DNA from: Polymyxa betae
Lineage: Eukaryota; Endomyxa; Phytomyxea; Plasmodiophorida; Plasmodiophoridae
Assembly (NCBI GenBank): GCA_003693705.1
Contig: RBZT01000339.1
Coordinates: 42,088 to 106,087 of the forward strand
Direction of reading: 5' to 3'
DNA: 64,000 nt
Shown piece by piece: positions 21,395 through 32,964 of this stretch. The position numbers were made by a program, and so were the translations under genes. Numbering within the stretch: the first letter of the stretch is position 1; every line of letters starts with the position of its first letter. The notes beneath the pieces were generated by a model. That model made no database searches and had not been told where the DNA came from. It saw only the letters and a list, made by a program, of their open reading frames with translations.

Positions 21395-21807
21395 TTATAG
21401 ATAAATTCTGTGTATGTCTTTTAGGTTCAGGCTTGCATTGCAAGCAGGGCATCGATGGTGAAGTCGTACTGCTTTATGAATACAGGAATAGCAGAACTAA
21501 GTTAAAATGTAATTAGAGGAAGCACCCAAATGTTTGAGGTTGAACTGACGACATGACCACAGAAAGAGCTTGCCATATCTTTCATCCTTACAAGACAAAT
21601 TGGACACGACAATCGCTCAAGGTGTTTGTCGGCAGAGCTGATCGACTTCTCATCTTCACTGGTCTCTGCAGTCAGATCAATTGTAGTTGCCCTTTTTGAT
21701 AGCGGTTCAGCCTTCTCTTCGGTAACTCCAGCATCTTCGTCGTCATCACTCACGATTACGACCACTTCACTGCAATCTGAGAGCGGCTCGAATTCTGGAC
21801 TGGACAT
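21395..21807 (-). CDS. RNF4-like SUMO-targeted ubiquitin ligase (RING with SUMO-binding motifs)
   Basis: STUbLs ubiquitylate proteins carrying SUMO chains, for turnover or extraction at DNA damage sites. Starting MSSPEFEPLSD, the protein has two SUMO-interacting motifs, VVVIVSDDDED and TTIDLTAETSEDE, in its first 60 residues. The RING begins LERLSCPICLVRMKDMASSF. A 53-nt intron lies inside the RING after CGHV, and joins FCYSCIHKAVRLHHRCPACN, giving a full C3HC4 RING. The end LNLKDIHRIYL and the stop at 21395 match RNF4, where the RING is C-terminal. The protein is about 120 residues, a compact RNF4. An upstream Met in the same frame is possible. Confidence 0.88.
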
Positions 21808-22037
21808 GAAGAAATCAATGGGAAGCACCAGACATTTGGTACGAATGCGACACAGTATAGATGAATGAATAGTAGAACACTCTGGCAGAATCACAAGAAC
21901 AACTGCTAGAAAATATTGTTACTCACACAGTCGCATCACATCTTACTATTACCTAGCCATGGCATGATGTAGCTGCGAGAAGGACAGCTAACAATGAATG
22001 AAACATACACAATCTGTTAAAATCGAATGTTTTGGTT

Positions 22038-24532
22038 TTATATAAGCCTCTTCTTAGAGTTTAATTTAAACCCTTTCAGGTCGTCAAAGCCTTCATCGTC
22101 CGATTGGGCTTTGCGCTTTTGGCTCTTAATATTAGCTATTGCGGCACTTTGTACAGCAGCCTTATCTCGAAGCTCATCAAGCAATTCGTCTTTCTTAGCA
22201 AACGATATAACTAAATGACGACCGTAAAAGTGAGTCGTTTCTAAGGACTTCTTGGCAGTCTGGGCTCCAGATGAAGTTGTGAATTCAACGAAAGCGAAAC
22301 CTCGATGTCCCCCGCCAAACTTGTTAGGGATACGGCAAGACTTAACAGCTCCAAATGTTTGAAACAGCTCACGAAGTTCTTTGATAGACGCTTCAAACGG
22401 CACGTTCTTAACGATAAGCTTGGTTTGTGACAGTTTAGAGTCAGAGATGTCAGCTTTTCTTTCGCGAATATCATCTGCAGTCTGCTTCTGATTTGATAAG
22501 GACAGAGCCAGTTTGTGCTCGTCGAGCTCGACTCCTTGCATCTTTTTCAGTACCTCCATGGCGATATCCTTACTGGAAAATTCCACAAAACCATAACCAC
22601 GAGACAGCGATTTTCCTGCTGAAAGCTTCTTCGCTATTCGAACACTCCTAACAGAGTATCGCTTGAATAAATCGCGCAAGCTGCTTTCAGTGGTTGAGAA
22701 GTTCAGATTTTTCACAAATAATGTGGCCTGGATGACAGGATCACCATCTTGCTCGTCGAGACTCGTCATTTCAACCAGTTCTTCTTTGACAGCTGGTAAC
22801 CGGTCGTCCGTACTACCCCATACGTTTTCTGGTGCCCATTGGAGATATAACGGCAAATGGTGAAATTTTGAATAAGCTAAAGCCGAAAATGCCCGCCTGG
22901 CAGTTGGATTCGAGCCCATTTCTACGAGAGCTAAAGCCCGGGTAGGGGGCAAAGCGCAGCGCAGAACTTGGCCATGCTTCTGGAAAAGATCACGAATTTC
23001 GTCTTCTGTACAGTCGAACGGGATGTTCTTCACGATGATGACGTTTGAGGAGCGTTTGTCATTAGGGCCCTCAAATGCGCTGATATTCACCCCAGCTTCA
23101 TTTGCAAGCCAATCCTTCACCTGCTGAATGACGTTGGTTTCGGCCAGAGCCATGTTCAGAGCAGCATTTTTGGCATCAGGGCCGACAAGGTCAGATTTGC
23201 TAATAGCCTGACCATCAGCAGTCGCTTGAGCAGCCGTATCAGTGTTGATGAACAGCGAATTCCAATTGAATCCCTGAAGAGCATCCGCCTTTCGCTGCTT
23301 GTTGACCTTTTGTTTGTGCGTAGAAGACGGTTCGACTTTGCTGGTTACAGGTTCGGGTTTGGAACGGCCTGGTAAGCAATGCAAAAGGCGCCCTTGAAAA
23401 ACCTGACCATCCATTTTCGACATGGCTCGCAGAGCGGAGGCACCATTGGCGAACTGGATCATGGCGAAACCTTTGCTGCGGCCGAGATCGTCCACAGGAA
23501 CATTGACTTCAATGATTTCGCCGAATGGACGGAAGGCAGCAGCAAGGTCATCCTCGGTGACAGAGAATGATAGATTTCTGATGAAGACACGAGCGGTATC
23601 ACAAACATCAGGGAGGCCGCTTTCACCCTCTGCCGTTTTCACGTTACTGTCATCCGGAACGTTCTCAGGTGATGTCTCATTGCTGGCAATCAGCGACTCT
23701 TCCTCTACAGCCTCGTCTTCTGATGATATCTGGTCTTCAATTTCTGATAGTATTGCTTCAATATCTTCGTCAGGGAACGATGGTCGACTGCGCGGCTCAT
23801 CATCCAGCCCAGGATTTTGAAACGCATCATTGTCCTCATCACTGCCATCACTGTCATCGAAGCAAATTTTTTCTTGTTCGGAAGCATGTTCCTCTTTAGC
23901 CGTTTCATCAAAATCAAAACGCTTATGAACCTTTTTGATGAACAGGCCCTCACCACCTGGTTTCTTGTTAGGAACAGTCTGCACCTCATTTGCGTCGTTA
24001 TCCCAGAAATTCCCTTTGCAGCGTGGCTTCATGGCAGCCAGAAACTAGTAACAATACGTTTAAACATTTGCATCCTAAGCAAAATAAGCCTGCATACCTC
24101 TTGAAATCTGCCATTTTTCTCAACATTATCAAGCTCTTTTACGAATTTTTCTGGTTCTGGCTGCTTTTCCTCTTTCGGATATAAATCCGGATTCGCAACT
24201 TGATGTGATGAACTGCCCTTAGAATAGCGACTCCATGGCCGGGCTAATTTTGAATCTCCAACAGGTAAGGCATATTCGACATATATTCTACTCGTATCTA
24301 GAAACGTCCGATCGAAGTAGCCTTTCGCTTTCGTGGCATCTTGTACGGTTCGGAAACCCACAAACCCGATTTGACGAGCTCTGCCATCCTTCGTCTTCAG
24401 AATTTTCACATCGGTTACTTCTCCGATTTCAGCAAACTTCTCGCGAAATCGTTGCTCTGTGATGTGCTTTGGTAAATTTTTTACGCAGAGCCTGGACGAC
24501 TTGGCAGAGGAAGATGTGTCTGCACCTGGCAT
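22038..24532 (-). CDS. MRD1: RBM19/MRD1, multi-RRM pre-rRNA processing factor
   Basis: MRD1 binds the 35S pre-rRNA and U3 snoRNA and is needed for early cuts leading to 18S rRNA in the nucleolus. The first exon encodes RRM1 (SSRLCVKNLPKHITEQRFRE, GRARQIGFVGFRT). A single intron near 24030-24100 leads to a 664-codon exon. This has an acidic region, an RRM with ARVFIRNLSFSVTEDDLAAA, the MRD1 linker LQGFNWNSLFI and ALAETNVIQQVKDWL, then three more RRMs (NVIIVKNIPFDCTEDEI, ATLFVKNLNFSTTESSLRDL, TKLIVKNVPFEASIKELREL). SKFHHLPLYLQWAP is diagnostic. The order and number (five RRMs) match yeast MRD1. The start is the Met of MPGADTSSS at 24532; 24562 is an upstream alternative. Confidence 0.96.
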
Positions 24533-24562
24533 CTTTGAAATCTTTTCAGACAAGATTCGCAC

Positions 24563-25170
24563 GCAATCCCGGTCCGCGGATTGCGAAATCTAATCTGCGA
24601 GGTCACAGAGCACCGCAACTTTTTCTTAGGAACATCGGAGAGATCCCTTATTTTTAAGCCAAGTGCAAATCGATCTCCTTTTTGATGCTCTGCCCAAGTG
24701 CTTGACTGAATCATTTGCGAAGTGATAGACTGTTGATACGATTAAGCATTGGTCCACTATTGCCGAATCTATCATTTCAAACTAGCCTGAAGACATTGCA
24801 CTCATGATAAGTCCCTTTCAAACTATCGAGATGGCGTTTTGCAACTCCTAGATTAAATATCTTCTAGAACTTTGCCAGATCATTAAGTGTGCGCGTGTCT
24901 TCACCGTGAAGCGTACAATCTCCTTACATTGCAACACTTCTGACCCCCAGTAGGTCTTTGATCGTGAGTGGTGTGTCAGTCAGGGAGCAGCCCGACGTCG
25001 TTACGAAGTTAACGTCTTCGTCAGGGCCCCCTCTGTTCAGGATTTCACCGAAAAATTCCGCAAGATATCGCCAGACTGGGCGCGGCCATTCAAGCGAACG
25101 TTACCTGTCAATTCAGCCATTTTAGTGGTCCACTATCCATAACAACGAAGAGATTTGCTCATAGTAATCT
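24563..25170. other. Divergent intergenic region, about 600 bp
   Basis: This is the gap between the starts of MRD1 (minus) and the PP2C gene (plus) and must hold both promoters. No open frame of note, RNA gene or repeat was recognised. It is one of the longest empty stretches in the window. Confidence 0.5.
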
Positions 25171-26443
25171 ATGGGCTGTGTCTCGTCAAGCGAAAAGAAT
25201 GTTGCCAATATGGTCTGTGAAAAAGGGTACCTGCCGCAGCAACCCGGCCCGAATAACCCCGAGAAAGAAGGGGTCGGCGCTGCTACGGAATCCGATGAGG
25301 CAGCTAAGGTGCCTTACCGTTTGATTCTGAGCTTCATTGATTTCATATGATGAATAGCTGGAAAGCGCAGCAGCACAACGCAGAAGGTTGTCCGTTGCCC
25401 CTTTGTTAGTCGGCGACGTTGACGGTAAACGAGCGAATCCTACCGAAGGAAAACCCAGGAGGTATGCCTGACTTTACCTTCACCATTTCTCGCGCTAACA
25501 GGAAGCTAGGTTATCGCTAGGTGCTGCTCCACCATCCATCCAAGAGGGTGGCGATTCAACTCATGCTGAGCCGAGTGTTGTTCACACACAGTCATGGGTG
25601 GCACTATCAAAGAAAGGCTATGTGCCATACAATCGCAAAAAAATGAATCAAGATACATACTTTATCGCTGAATCCTTTTTGGAAGGAATCAGTTTATACG
25701 GCGTATGTGATGGTCATGGAGAATTCGGCCATCATGTATCGGCGTTCGTCAAGAACAATATGGTGCGCTGCCTGATCGCAGAGGAGCGATTAAGAGACGA
25801 CCCTCTGGAGTGCATTCCGAGGGCAATCACGAGGTTATGTGCCGACCTTGCCGATACACAAATCAATGTGTCGTTCTCTGGAACAACGGCCGTTTTCGCC
25901 ATCAAGATCGACAACCAGATTATTGTCGGAAACATTGGAGATTCAAGATGTATTATTCTGCAGAGGTCGGAGAAAGAACTCGTTCCGATTCCACTATCTC
26001 GTGATCAGAAGCCTGACGAACCTGACGAAAAAAGAAGGATTCTTGCTGCTGGAGGCAGAGTCGAGCCACTTCCAGGCCCTGTTAATGAAGATATGGGTCC
26101 AAGTCGGGTCTGGCTGGCCGAAATTGACGTCCCAGGGTTAGCGATGTCCAGATCCATTGGAGACGACATCTCACATACGGTCGGCGTGTCTTCTGAGCCA
26201 GAACTTCGCGTTCATCAGATAACCGATGCCGACTTGTTCCTGGTCTTGGCGTCCGACGGCGTCTGGGAGTTCCTGTCAAATCAGCAAGTGGCGTCGCTCG
26301 TAGCTAATTCAGTTCACGATATTGAATTGGCGGCGACCTCCGTGGTCCAAGAATCGACGAAGAAATGGCAAGAAGTAGAAGAAGTCATTGACGATATCAC
26401 CTTTGTGATATTACAGCTACAACAAGGACCGATTGTCTTATAG
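25171..26443 (+). CDS. PP2C-type protein phosphatase, N-myristoylated
   Basis: PPM/PP2C enzymes are Mg2+/Mn2+-dependent Ser/Thr phosphatases. The first exon begins MGCVSSSEKNVANMVCEKGY, a strong N-myristoylation and palmitoylation signal, so the enzyme should sit on membranes. Two introns (25308-25356 and 25462-25513) lead through a linker to the main exon with KKGYVPYNRKKMNQDTYF, the metal-binding motif YGVCDGHGEFGHHVS, FSGTTAVFAIK, VGNIGDSRCIIL, the activation segment AMSRSIGDDISHTVGV, FLVLASDGVWEFLSNQQV and DDITFVIL. All metal-ligand Asp residues are present. The RKKxNQD and MGC start are typical of PP2Cs in protists and plants. Confidence 0.94.
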
Positions 26444-26663
26444 CATAAAATGTTCAAATAGGTTAATTTATTCTCACCCAAAATTGCGCATCTTTTTTGC
26501 AATCAGATTTGAAACTTGCTGCTTACTGGATTCCTGTATGAGTCTGTTTGAATCCAGGAATGGCAGAAGCTCTTTGGGTGCCGGTTCTCTTGTCTGCAAG
26601 GTCTGGCGTTGAATTTAGCAACAAATTTCGGTTCTAATCTTTCGCTAAAGTGGTCTTGTGGTG

Positions 26664-27953
26664 ATGATGGGACCGCCAGACCGTCAGCAAGAAATTGAAC
26701 TGATTTCTTGTGATCACGTGTCGATTGCATTCGCCAAGTCGGATTCAGCTTTTAAAAAAGGCGTTGTGACTTTAACGACGCAAAGAATCTTATTTCGCTC
26801 GGATGCATCTCCGGCTCCTCGTGGGATTAGCTTAGCTGAAATTCGTGATGTTACTCTTTCATCCGGACTATTGTCGTCGCCGAAAATTAAATGCAAAATA
26901 CGAGATTTTAATGTGCAGTTCGTGTTTCACAAACAAGGTCGTGACAAACTCTTCGAGCTTCTATCGAGGTCGATAAAAGCCCAAGAATGGCTGGTAACTT
27001 TTTCGCCAGACTACACATCTATCACTGATTAGTTCCAGCCGTTACCTTCCATGAAGAGTGAGAAGAAGTCGTTTTCTGCTCATTCAGCTGGGATTGGTAT
27101 GCGTGATAGGTAATCGGATCTACCACGTTTCAGATTGGTGTAGGTGGCATTTTACGTTCTGTTGCCAACGAGCAGGTTTCTTCAGATAAAACCATAACTC
27201 AGGCTTTCAATGATCTGGAATCGCTGATGTCCTATGCAAAAGAAATGGTATCTTATTTGCATCGGGATCGAAGCGTTTCGAATTTTGATAGGTTGAATTA
27301 GCGGAAAAGTTCACCCTGCGAACGTCTCCTGTTGATGACGATCAATCAGAATTCAGGGATATCTTGCATCAGATGGGCATTGCAAGTATTTGCGCTTCCT
27401 GAAGGTTTTCTATAGATTTGTCTAAAATATTCATAGATCCGGTTACAAAAGAGAATGCTGGCTCACATTATCATGTACAATTAGCACGTCAGCTAGCGGA
27501 TTTCCTAACCGGCGTTTTTCGTCAATCCGGTGGCGTTCTAATGCTCATTGACGTGTATTGTATGTTCAATCGAGCTCGAGGAACACAGCTTGTTTCTCCT
27601 GATGATCTTTTTACAGCGTCAGTGCTGTTGATTCCCAACTGACTTAATACTGATGATGGTTTAGCTGCAAGATGATTTCAGATCTAAATCTGGGAATGTC
27701 CCTTCGTCGTTTCGATTCGGGTGTTCTTGCTGTGCAAAGTTCTGAGCATGATGATACAACGATGGCGAATAATATTTTAAAGATTATTGAACAAAACGGA
27801 CCAGTAACAGAACTAGAGGTCTCGAAATTACTGAACATTTCGATACATCTTGCCAAAGAACACCTTCTCACTGCTGAACGTAATGAGTTTCTTTGCAGAG
27901 ATTCTATCCTTGAGGCAACAAAATTTTACAAAAATATATTCAAAGAATTTTGA
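26664..27953 (+). CDS. VPS36: VPS36, ESCRT-II subunit
   Basis: VPS36 brings ubiquitin- and lipid-binding to ESCRT-II, which helps sort cargo into multivesicular bodies. The N-terminal GLUE domain reads ISCDHVSIAFAK, KKGVVTLTTQRILF, AEIRDVTLSSGLLSSPKIK and FVFHKQGRDKLFELLSR. The linker leads to SAGIG and VGGILRSVANEQ. The two winged-helix domains follow: DDQSEFRDILHQMGIANPVT, YHVQLARQLADFLTGVF, GVLMLIDVYCMFNRARGTQL, LRRFDSGVLAVQSSE and LLNISIHLAKEHLLTAERNE, with CRD and a Phe-Tyr end at 27953. The exon junction at about 27107-27148 does not fit normal GT..AG splicing. ESCRT-II partners are not in the window. Confidence 0.95.
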
Positions 27954-28294
27954 ACAAAACAATTCGTCTACATTAGGCATTGATAACAGTGACCTTTCAA
28001 CTGTCGAATGTTACAATATTCATGGTGCAAGTCCAGGAAGATAATCAGTTTCGAGTTGTCATTCGATTTTCTCTTGTATTTTGAATGACAGCAATTCACA
28101 ACATTTCCTATTGTTCACCGCTTTACTATCCTCGATCACAATGCTGGGATGCAATTGTTCAGTGCCCAAAATTGCGCAGTGCCGGTGTCAAAATCTGCGC
28201 GACAGAGGTTAAAAGGCGACCTAGAGATATCGTACATTTTTACAAACGTTTTGGCTGGGTTGGGTTCAACTCCGTGCCAGTTCACAATCCAAAA

Positions 28295-31200
28295 ATGTCC
28301 TCCATGCAGGGCGGCGGCGGCGATAGAGAAGGATCGCCGCCAACGGATCCGCCTGCGTCACAGCCGCCGCCGACAAATGTGCAAAATATGCAGCAGGCGC
28401 CTTCACCGCATCCCCAGCGCATGTTCGCGCCTCTGCCTCCATTGTCGTTCAATGCAATGATGGCCGCACGAGGACGTGCATCCACAATACCGAGACAGCC
28501 GCATTACGAGCAAGCTGGCAGGACACCTGTTTTTCCGCCTCGTCGGCTGTTTCCACCTCCATTTTTAGTGCCGCCGCCGTTAAGACGAGGGAGATTGCCG
28601 CTCCCGCCGCTTAATTTGTTTCGAGGACATATTCCTCCAGGACGGGGCGGGATGGTGCCGAATAGGCCGATGCAGGATATGGCAAAGCGAACTTTACCGA
28701 CCCCTGCTTCGGAGGCTGGGTCGTCGCAACCTCCTGTTGTGCAGCAGGCGCCATCGCCCACCCTGCAGTCGCCGACGCCAGGCTCGGCTCCAAACCAGCC
28801 ACAGCCGGCACCGCCGATAACGAATCAGGCACAACAGCAGCCATCACAGCCACTGCAGATGCCATCAGCCCAGCAGCCCACTCAGTCCCCATCACCCCAA
28901 CCTCAGCCCCAACAGCAGGTCCATCAGGCCATGCCTCAGCAGGCACCTCAAACTTCATCTCGGTCTGCCAGCAGTCCGACGCCGCCGGCCACGGCTAACA
29001 TCCCTGTGCCGGTCGCCAAAATTTCCAACTTCCTACCTTCGCAATCCCCCACGCCTATCGCCAGCGAATCTACGAATCCTCCAGCGCTGCCGACCGGCCC
29101 GCCCATAGTAGTGGAAATGCCAAAGGTTAAGGATGCTCTGGGATACCTTGAGAAGGTCAAAAAGAAATTCTTCGATCGCCCGAGTGTCTATAATCAATTC
29201 CTGGAGATTATGAAAGAATTTAAAGCGCAGACGATTAATACTGAAGGCGTTATTAAACGTGTTACAACGCTATTTCAGGGTCATCGGGAGCTGATTCTTG
29301 GATTTAATCAATTTTTGCCACCTGGTTATAAGATCACAGATCCGACTATGCCACCTGCAGAACCGGCACCAAAACCCACTGTCGAATTCAATCACGCTGT
29401 CAAATATGTGGCTAAAATCAAAGTAAGTTCCGTTTTTCACGCTTAGATTTAAAATCAATTTTGGCGCTCAGCAACGCTTCGAAAACCGCCCCGAAGTTTA
29501 CGAAGATTTTCTCGAGATCCTGCACGCTTATCAAGAAAAACGTGCAACAGATCATGCCATCGAGCAAGTGAAAGGGCAAGTTCAGAATCTATTCAGAGGT
29601 CATCCGGATCTGCTAGATGACTTCAACTATTTCCTGCCTCCGGAGGCTGGCGGCTCAATGCCTTCGGCTTCTAAACAGCCCAAAAAGAAGAAGCAGAAAA
29701 AGGAGGACAGCGCTGTCCCGACAACGGCTGCAACAGCGGCACCTGCCAAGCGATTGGATCAGATCACCGCCACAACGGCCACTCCTCTGCGTGTTGGTCT
29801 GCCGCTGGGTCAGACGACGCCTCCAGCCACAACTCCCAGTGCCGTTCGTCGTATTTCTGGAAATGTTGGGGCGCTGATTCCTCCAGGGCCATATGCGACT
29901 GTTTCATATCCGCCCGATTCCAAAAAGGAAATGCAGCTATTCGAAAAAATCAAGGTCCCGAGGTTCGTCCTTTTTGTTTTTTTTACTGATGAGCATTTAG
30001 ATGGCGGTTCCTCGTTCGCTTTATGTTCAGCTGATGCGGGTTCTAAACCTGTTCGCATGCAATATTATAACCCGAGCAGAACTGATTTCATTGGTTGACG
30101 ACCTGTTCCTCAAAAACCCTAAATACGCCGAATTCTCGACGAAATTCAAGGAAGTTCTCGGCTATAACGAATGGGAGGAGAACCAATTAATGACTCATAT
30201 GCGATCCAATTTCTACGCCTTCGTTTCTTCTGTCGATTTCACCACCTGCAAACAGGTTCTCTCTTCTTAGTATGAGCAGTCTGATTCTTACAATTGCTAG
30301 GTTACGCCGTCATATCGGGAACTTCCTTCTGAGATTCCTTGCCCGCCATGCTCTGGTCGTACGATACTGGGTGATTCAGTTCTAAACGATACCTGCATAT
30401 CAATTCCAACAGGAACCGAAGATCAGGTTGGCATCTTGCCTGGCTCCTGCTTGTGAAATTTTAATGCCGCATTCAGAGCTTTAAATCTTCTCGAAAGAAT
30501 CAGTATGAAGAGGCGCTATTTAAGGTTGAAGACGAGCGTTATGAAATCGATATGATGATCGAAAACAACGCTGCCGCTATTCGAGTTCTTCAGGTGCGCT
30601 GCTATCAGGCCATTCGTTCCTTAGCTGATCTGGATATACAGCCTTTGAATGACCGAATCAGCACCTTGACATCGGAACAGGCCGCCGCTTTTAAACTCGA
30701 TAACTCTGTGGATATTCTGCATATTAGAGCCATGGCAAGGATCTACGGCGATGCCTGGTAATTCAATTTTTTTTTAACCATTTGATTTTTTAATCTATTA
30801 TCAGGTATGATATTGTCAGGCTTCTAAAACAGATTCCTGCAACTGCCATTCCTATAATCTTACGACGCCTGAAGCAAAAGGATGCAGAGTGGAGGCGAGC
30901 CAGAGAGAATATGAAAAAAACGTGGCAAGAAATTGTCAAAGTATTTCATCTCTGCTTAAGTTGGCATAACTTGCTGATAGTGCTGCTAGGCAAACTTCCA
31001 CAGATCGCTTGATCATAGGAGTTTTACTTTCAAATCAGAGGAAAAAAAGAGGCTTTCGTCCAAACATATTATCTCTGAGTTGAAGGAAGCGCACGAAAAG
31101 GCCTTTGATCTCTCCGATGAGGTTTCGAATTTTGACTCAGCTGCGTTTTTGCTTCAATAACAGCATGTGTAGGAACTGTCACCTTCCTCAAAACCAACTC

Positions 31201-32722
31201 GCTCATTGTACACATACTGTATGAATTTCTGTCTGGACGACAAGTTCACTCATAGCGAAATCTTCGATCTCGTGAAAGCTTCTATTGGCCATGTATTACC
31301 TGTCATTCTTTTGACAGAGCCATCTAATGTGTGCTCATAGCTATCTAACGATGATCGCACATCGTTCCTGCAGTTCTGGACTGGATTTGTCCACCATTTC
31401 TTAAACATCATCTCGGACTCCCACCTCATTGTCGATGCCAAGGTATTTTTTTCAGTTTCTGATTCCCGGATTGAGTCGAACTACTGTATCAGATGAATAC
31501 GCGTCCTGTCCGGATATCTATGGATTCATGGGGACTAGAAGAAATGATTTCTCCAATGCGTCGCCATACTCGTGAATCAAACCTCTTTTTTGGAAGCATG
31601 CCTTTCTACGTATTTTTCCGTCTTTATCAGGTTCTGTCTGGAATTTCAAACGGTTATGATGATTTATTCCAACATTTAGCTATTATACTCTCGTTGGAAA
31701 ACCTGCTACGAGCTTGCTTTCGCTAAACCAAACGGTGAAGAAAAATACAGTATGTGTTGCATCCAGTTTTGTGGATTATTTCTCACTGGATATACTCAGG
31801 CCGGTTCAAAGAGTTGGTATATTCTGTCGTTGACGGAAAAACTGATCAGGTTTCTTATGAAGATAGTTTAAGAAAACTGATTGGGGCGAATTCCTACACC
31901 ATGTTCACAGCAGAGAAAATTGTCTCCAACATCATCAAACTCACCCATTCTCTGATGTCAAATCAGCTTAGTCAGAAGCTGGTTAGTCTGTATGCTTATG
32001 AGCATGCGAGGGCGATCGATAAGAATACGAATCTGAAGGATCAGGATCCACTGGAGCGATCCGCTCTCCTTTCCAGAATGTATCTGATGAATTGCTGTTC
32101 CATTCTTGACGACGAAGACCATTGCGTTCAGATCGAATTCTTCAAGGTAATCGGGATGTTCACGCCCCTTTCAGTTCTCAGTTTCAAGTTTCAATAGGAT
32201 ACCTTTGAACTCGGTGTTGGCTATCTGGATAACCTGGTGAGCAGTGAATCCAGGCCTTCTGATCCATTATGGGAGCAGTATCTGGATCGCTACCTGAACT
32301 CAGCTTCTTCTTCGTCTCGTCCATTCCTTCGGCGCAACGTTCGTAATCAAGATGGATCAAGGACTGTGACAAGAAATGGTCTCGAGAGCAAGATTTGTCG
32401 GCGAACTTTCAAGGTTACCTGTCTTCTGGAGTCTTTCTCATTTTGTCTTAATTTTATTGTAGGCGTATTTCATTGAAGATACCGAGGATGTATTTTACCG
32501 GCAACAGCGTCCTCGCCGATGTAATTTGTCAAAGCGGCAAAGAAGGTCAATTGCGCTTCTAAATACTTTTCAATTATTGTTTATTCTATTTACAGATTCA
32601 CGGAGTGGTGGCGTAAACAACCAGCATACTTAAACAAGTCATCGGATGCCTCTAATATATTCCGCGACGAACAACGACCCGATGGATCAGCCGGAACGGC
32701 GCAGCCGATGGATCTTTGTTGA
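28295..32722 (+). CDS. SIN3: SIN3 transcriptional corepressor scaffold
   Basis: SIN3 holds histone deacetylases and DNA-binding repressors together through PAH domains. The Met at 28295 opens a Pro/Gln-rich N-terminus of about 280 residues. PAH1 follows ([39 protein letters not shown]), then across an intron PAH2 ([39 protein letters not shown]), then a Lys-rich linker and a PAH3-like segment ([19 protein letters not shown]). The HDAC-interaction region has [40 protein letters not shown] and [20 protein letters not shown]. The C-terminal exons run to [14 protein letters not shown] and the stop at 32720-32722. Introns are 45-75 nt. An in-frame ORF reaching back to 28085 looks like leader sequence. 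Confidence 0.95.
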
Positions 32723-32882
32723 TTTCATCACCCTGTGCAGTTCTTTCATTAAAAATTCAGTTATTACATCTGTTGCAGACTCATATTCTGTAGTTTGTGA
32801 ATACAAATAGATGGTCATTTCCAATATCAATCCAACCGATACCGACGACGTCGCTCCTTTACCTGATTGGTATCCTGTCTTT

Positions 32883-32896
32883 ATGTAATGTTACAT
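32883..32896 (+). promoter_or_regulatory. Near-palindromic ATGTAATGTTACAT element before the NEK gene
   Basis: The 14-bp element lies 69 nt before the NEK start codon. Its core TAATGTTACAT equals the core of the duplicated block before TAF6, at a similar distance from the start codon. A transcription factor site is inferred, not shown. Confidence 0.35.
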
Positions 32897-32964
32897 GCGA
32901 TTAAGGAACGGTCACACACTGGCTACTTTAGCAGGAGCTGAATTTGTCGTTGGCGTGCTGATTC

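Noticed and set aside
28085-28294. N-terminal extension of SIN3 from the Met at 28085
   Set aside because: The sequence ([16 protein letters not shown]...) is unlike any SIN3 start and lies between VPS36 and the typical Gly/Pro-rich N-terminus, so it was treated as leader.
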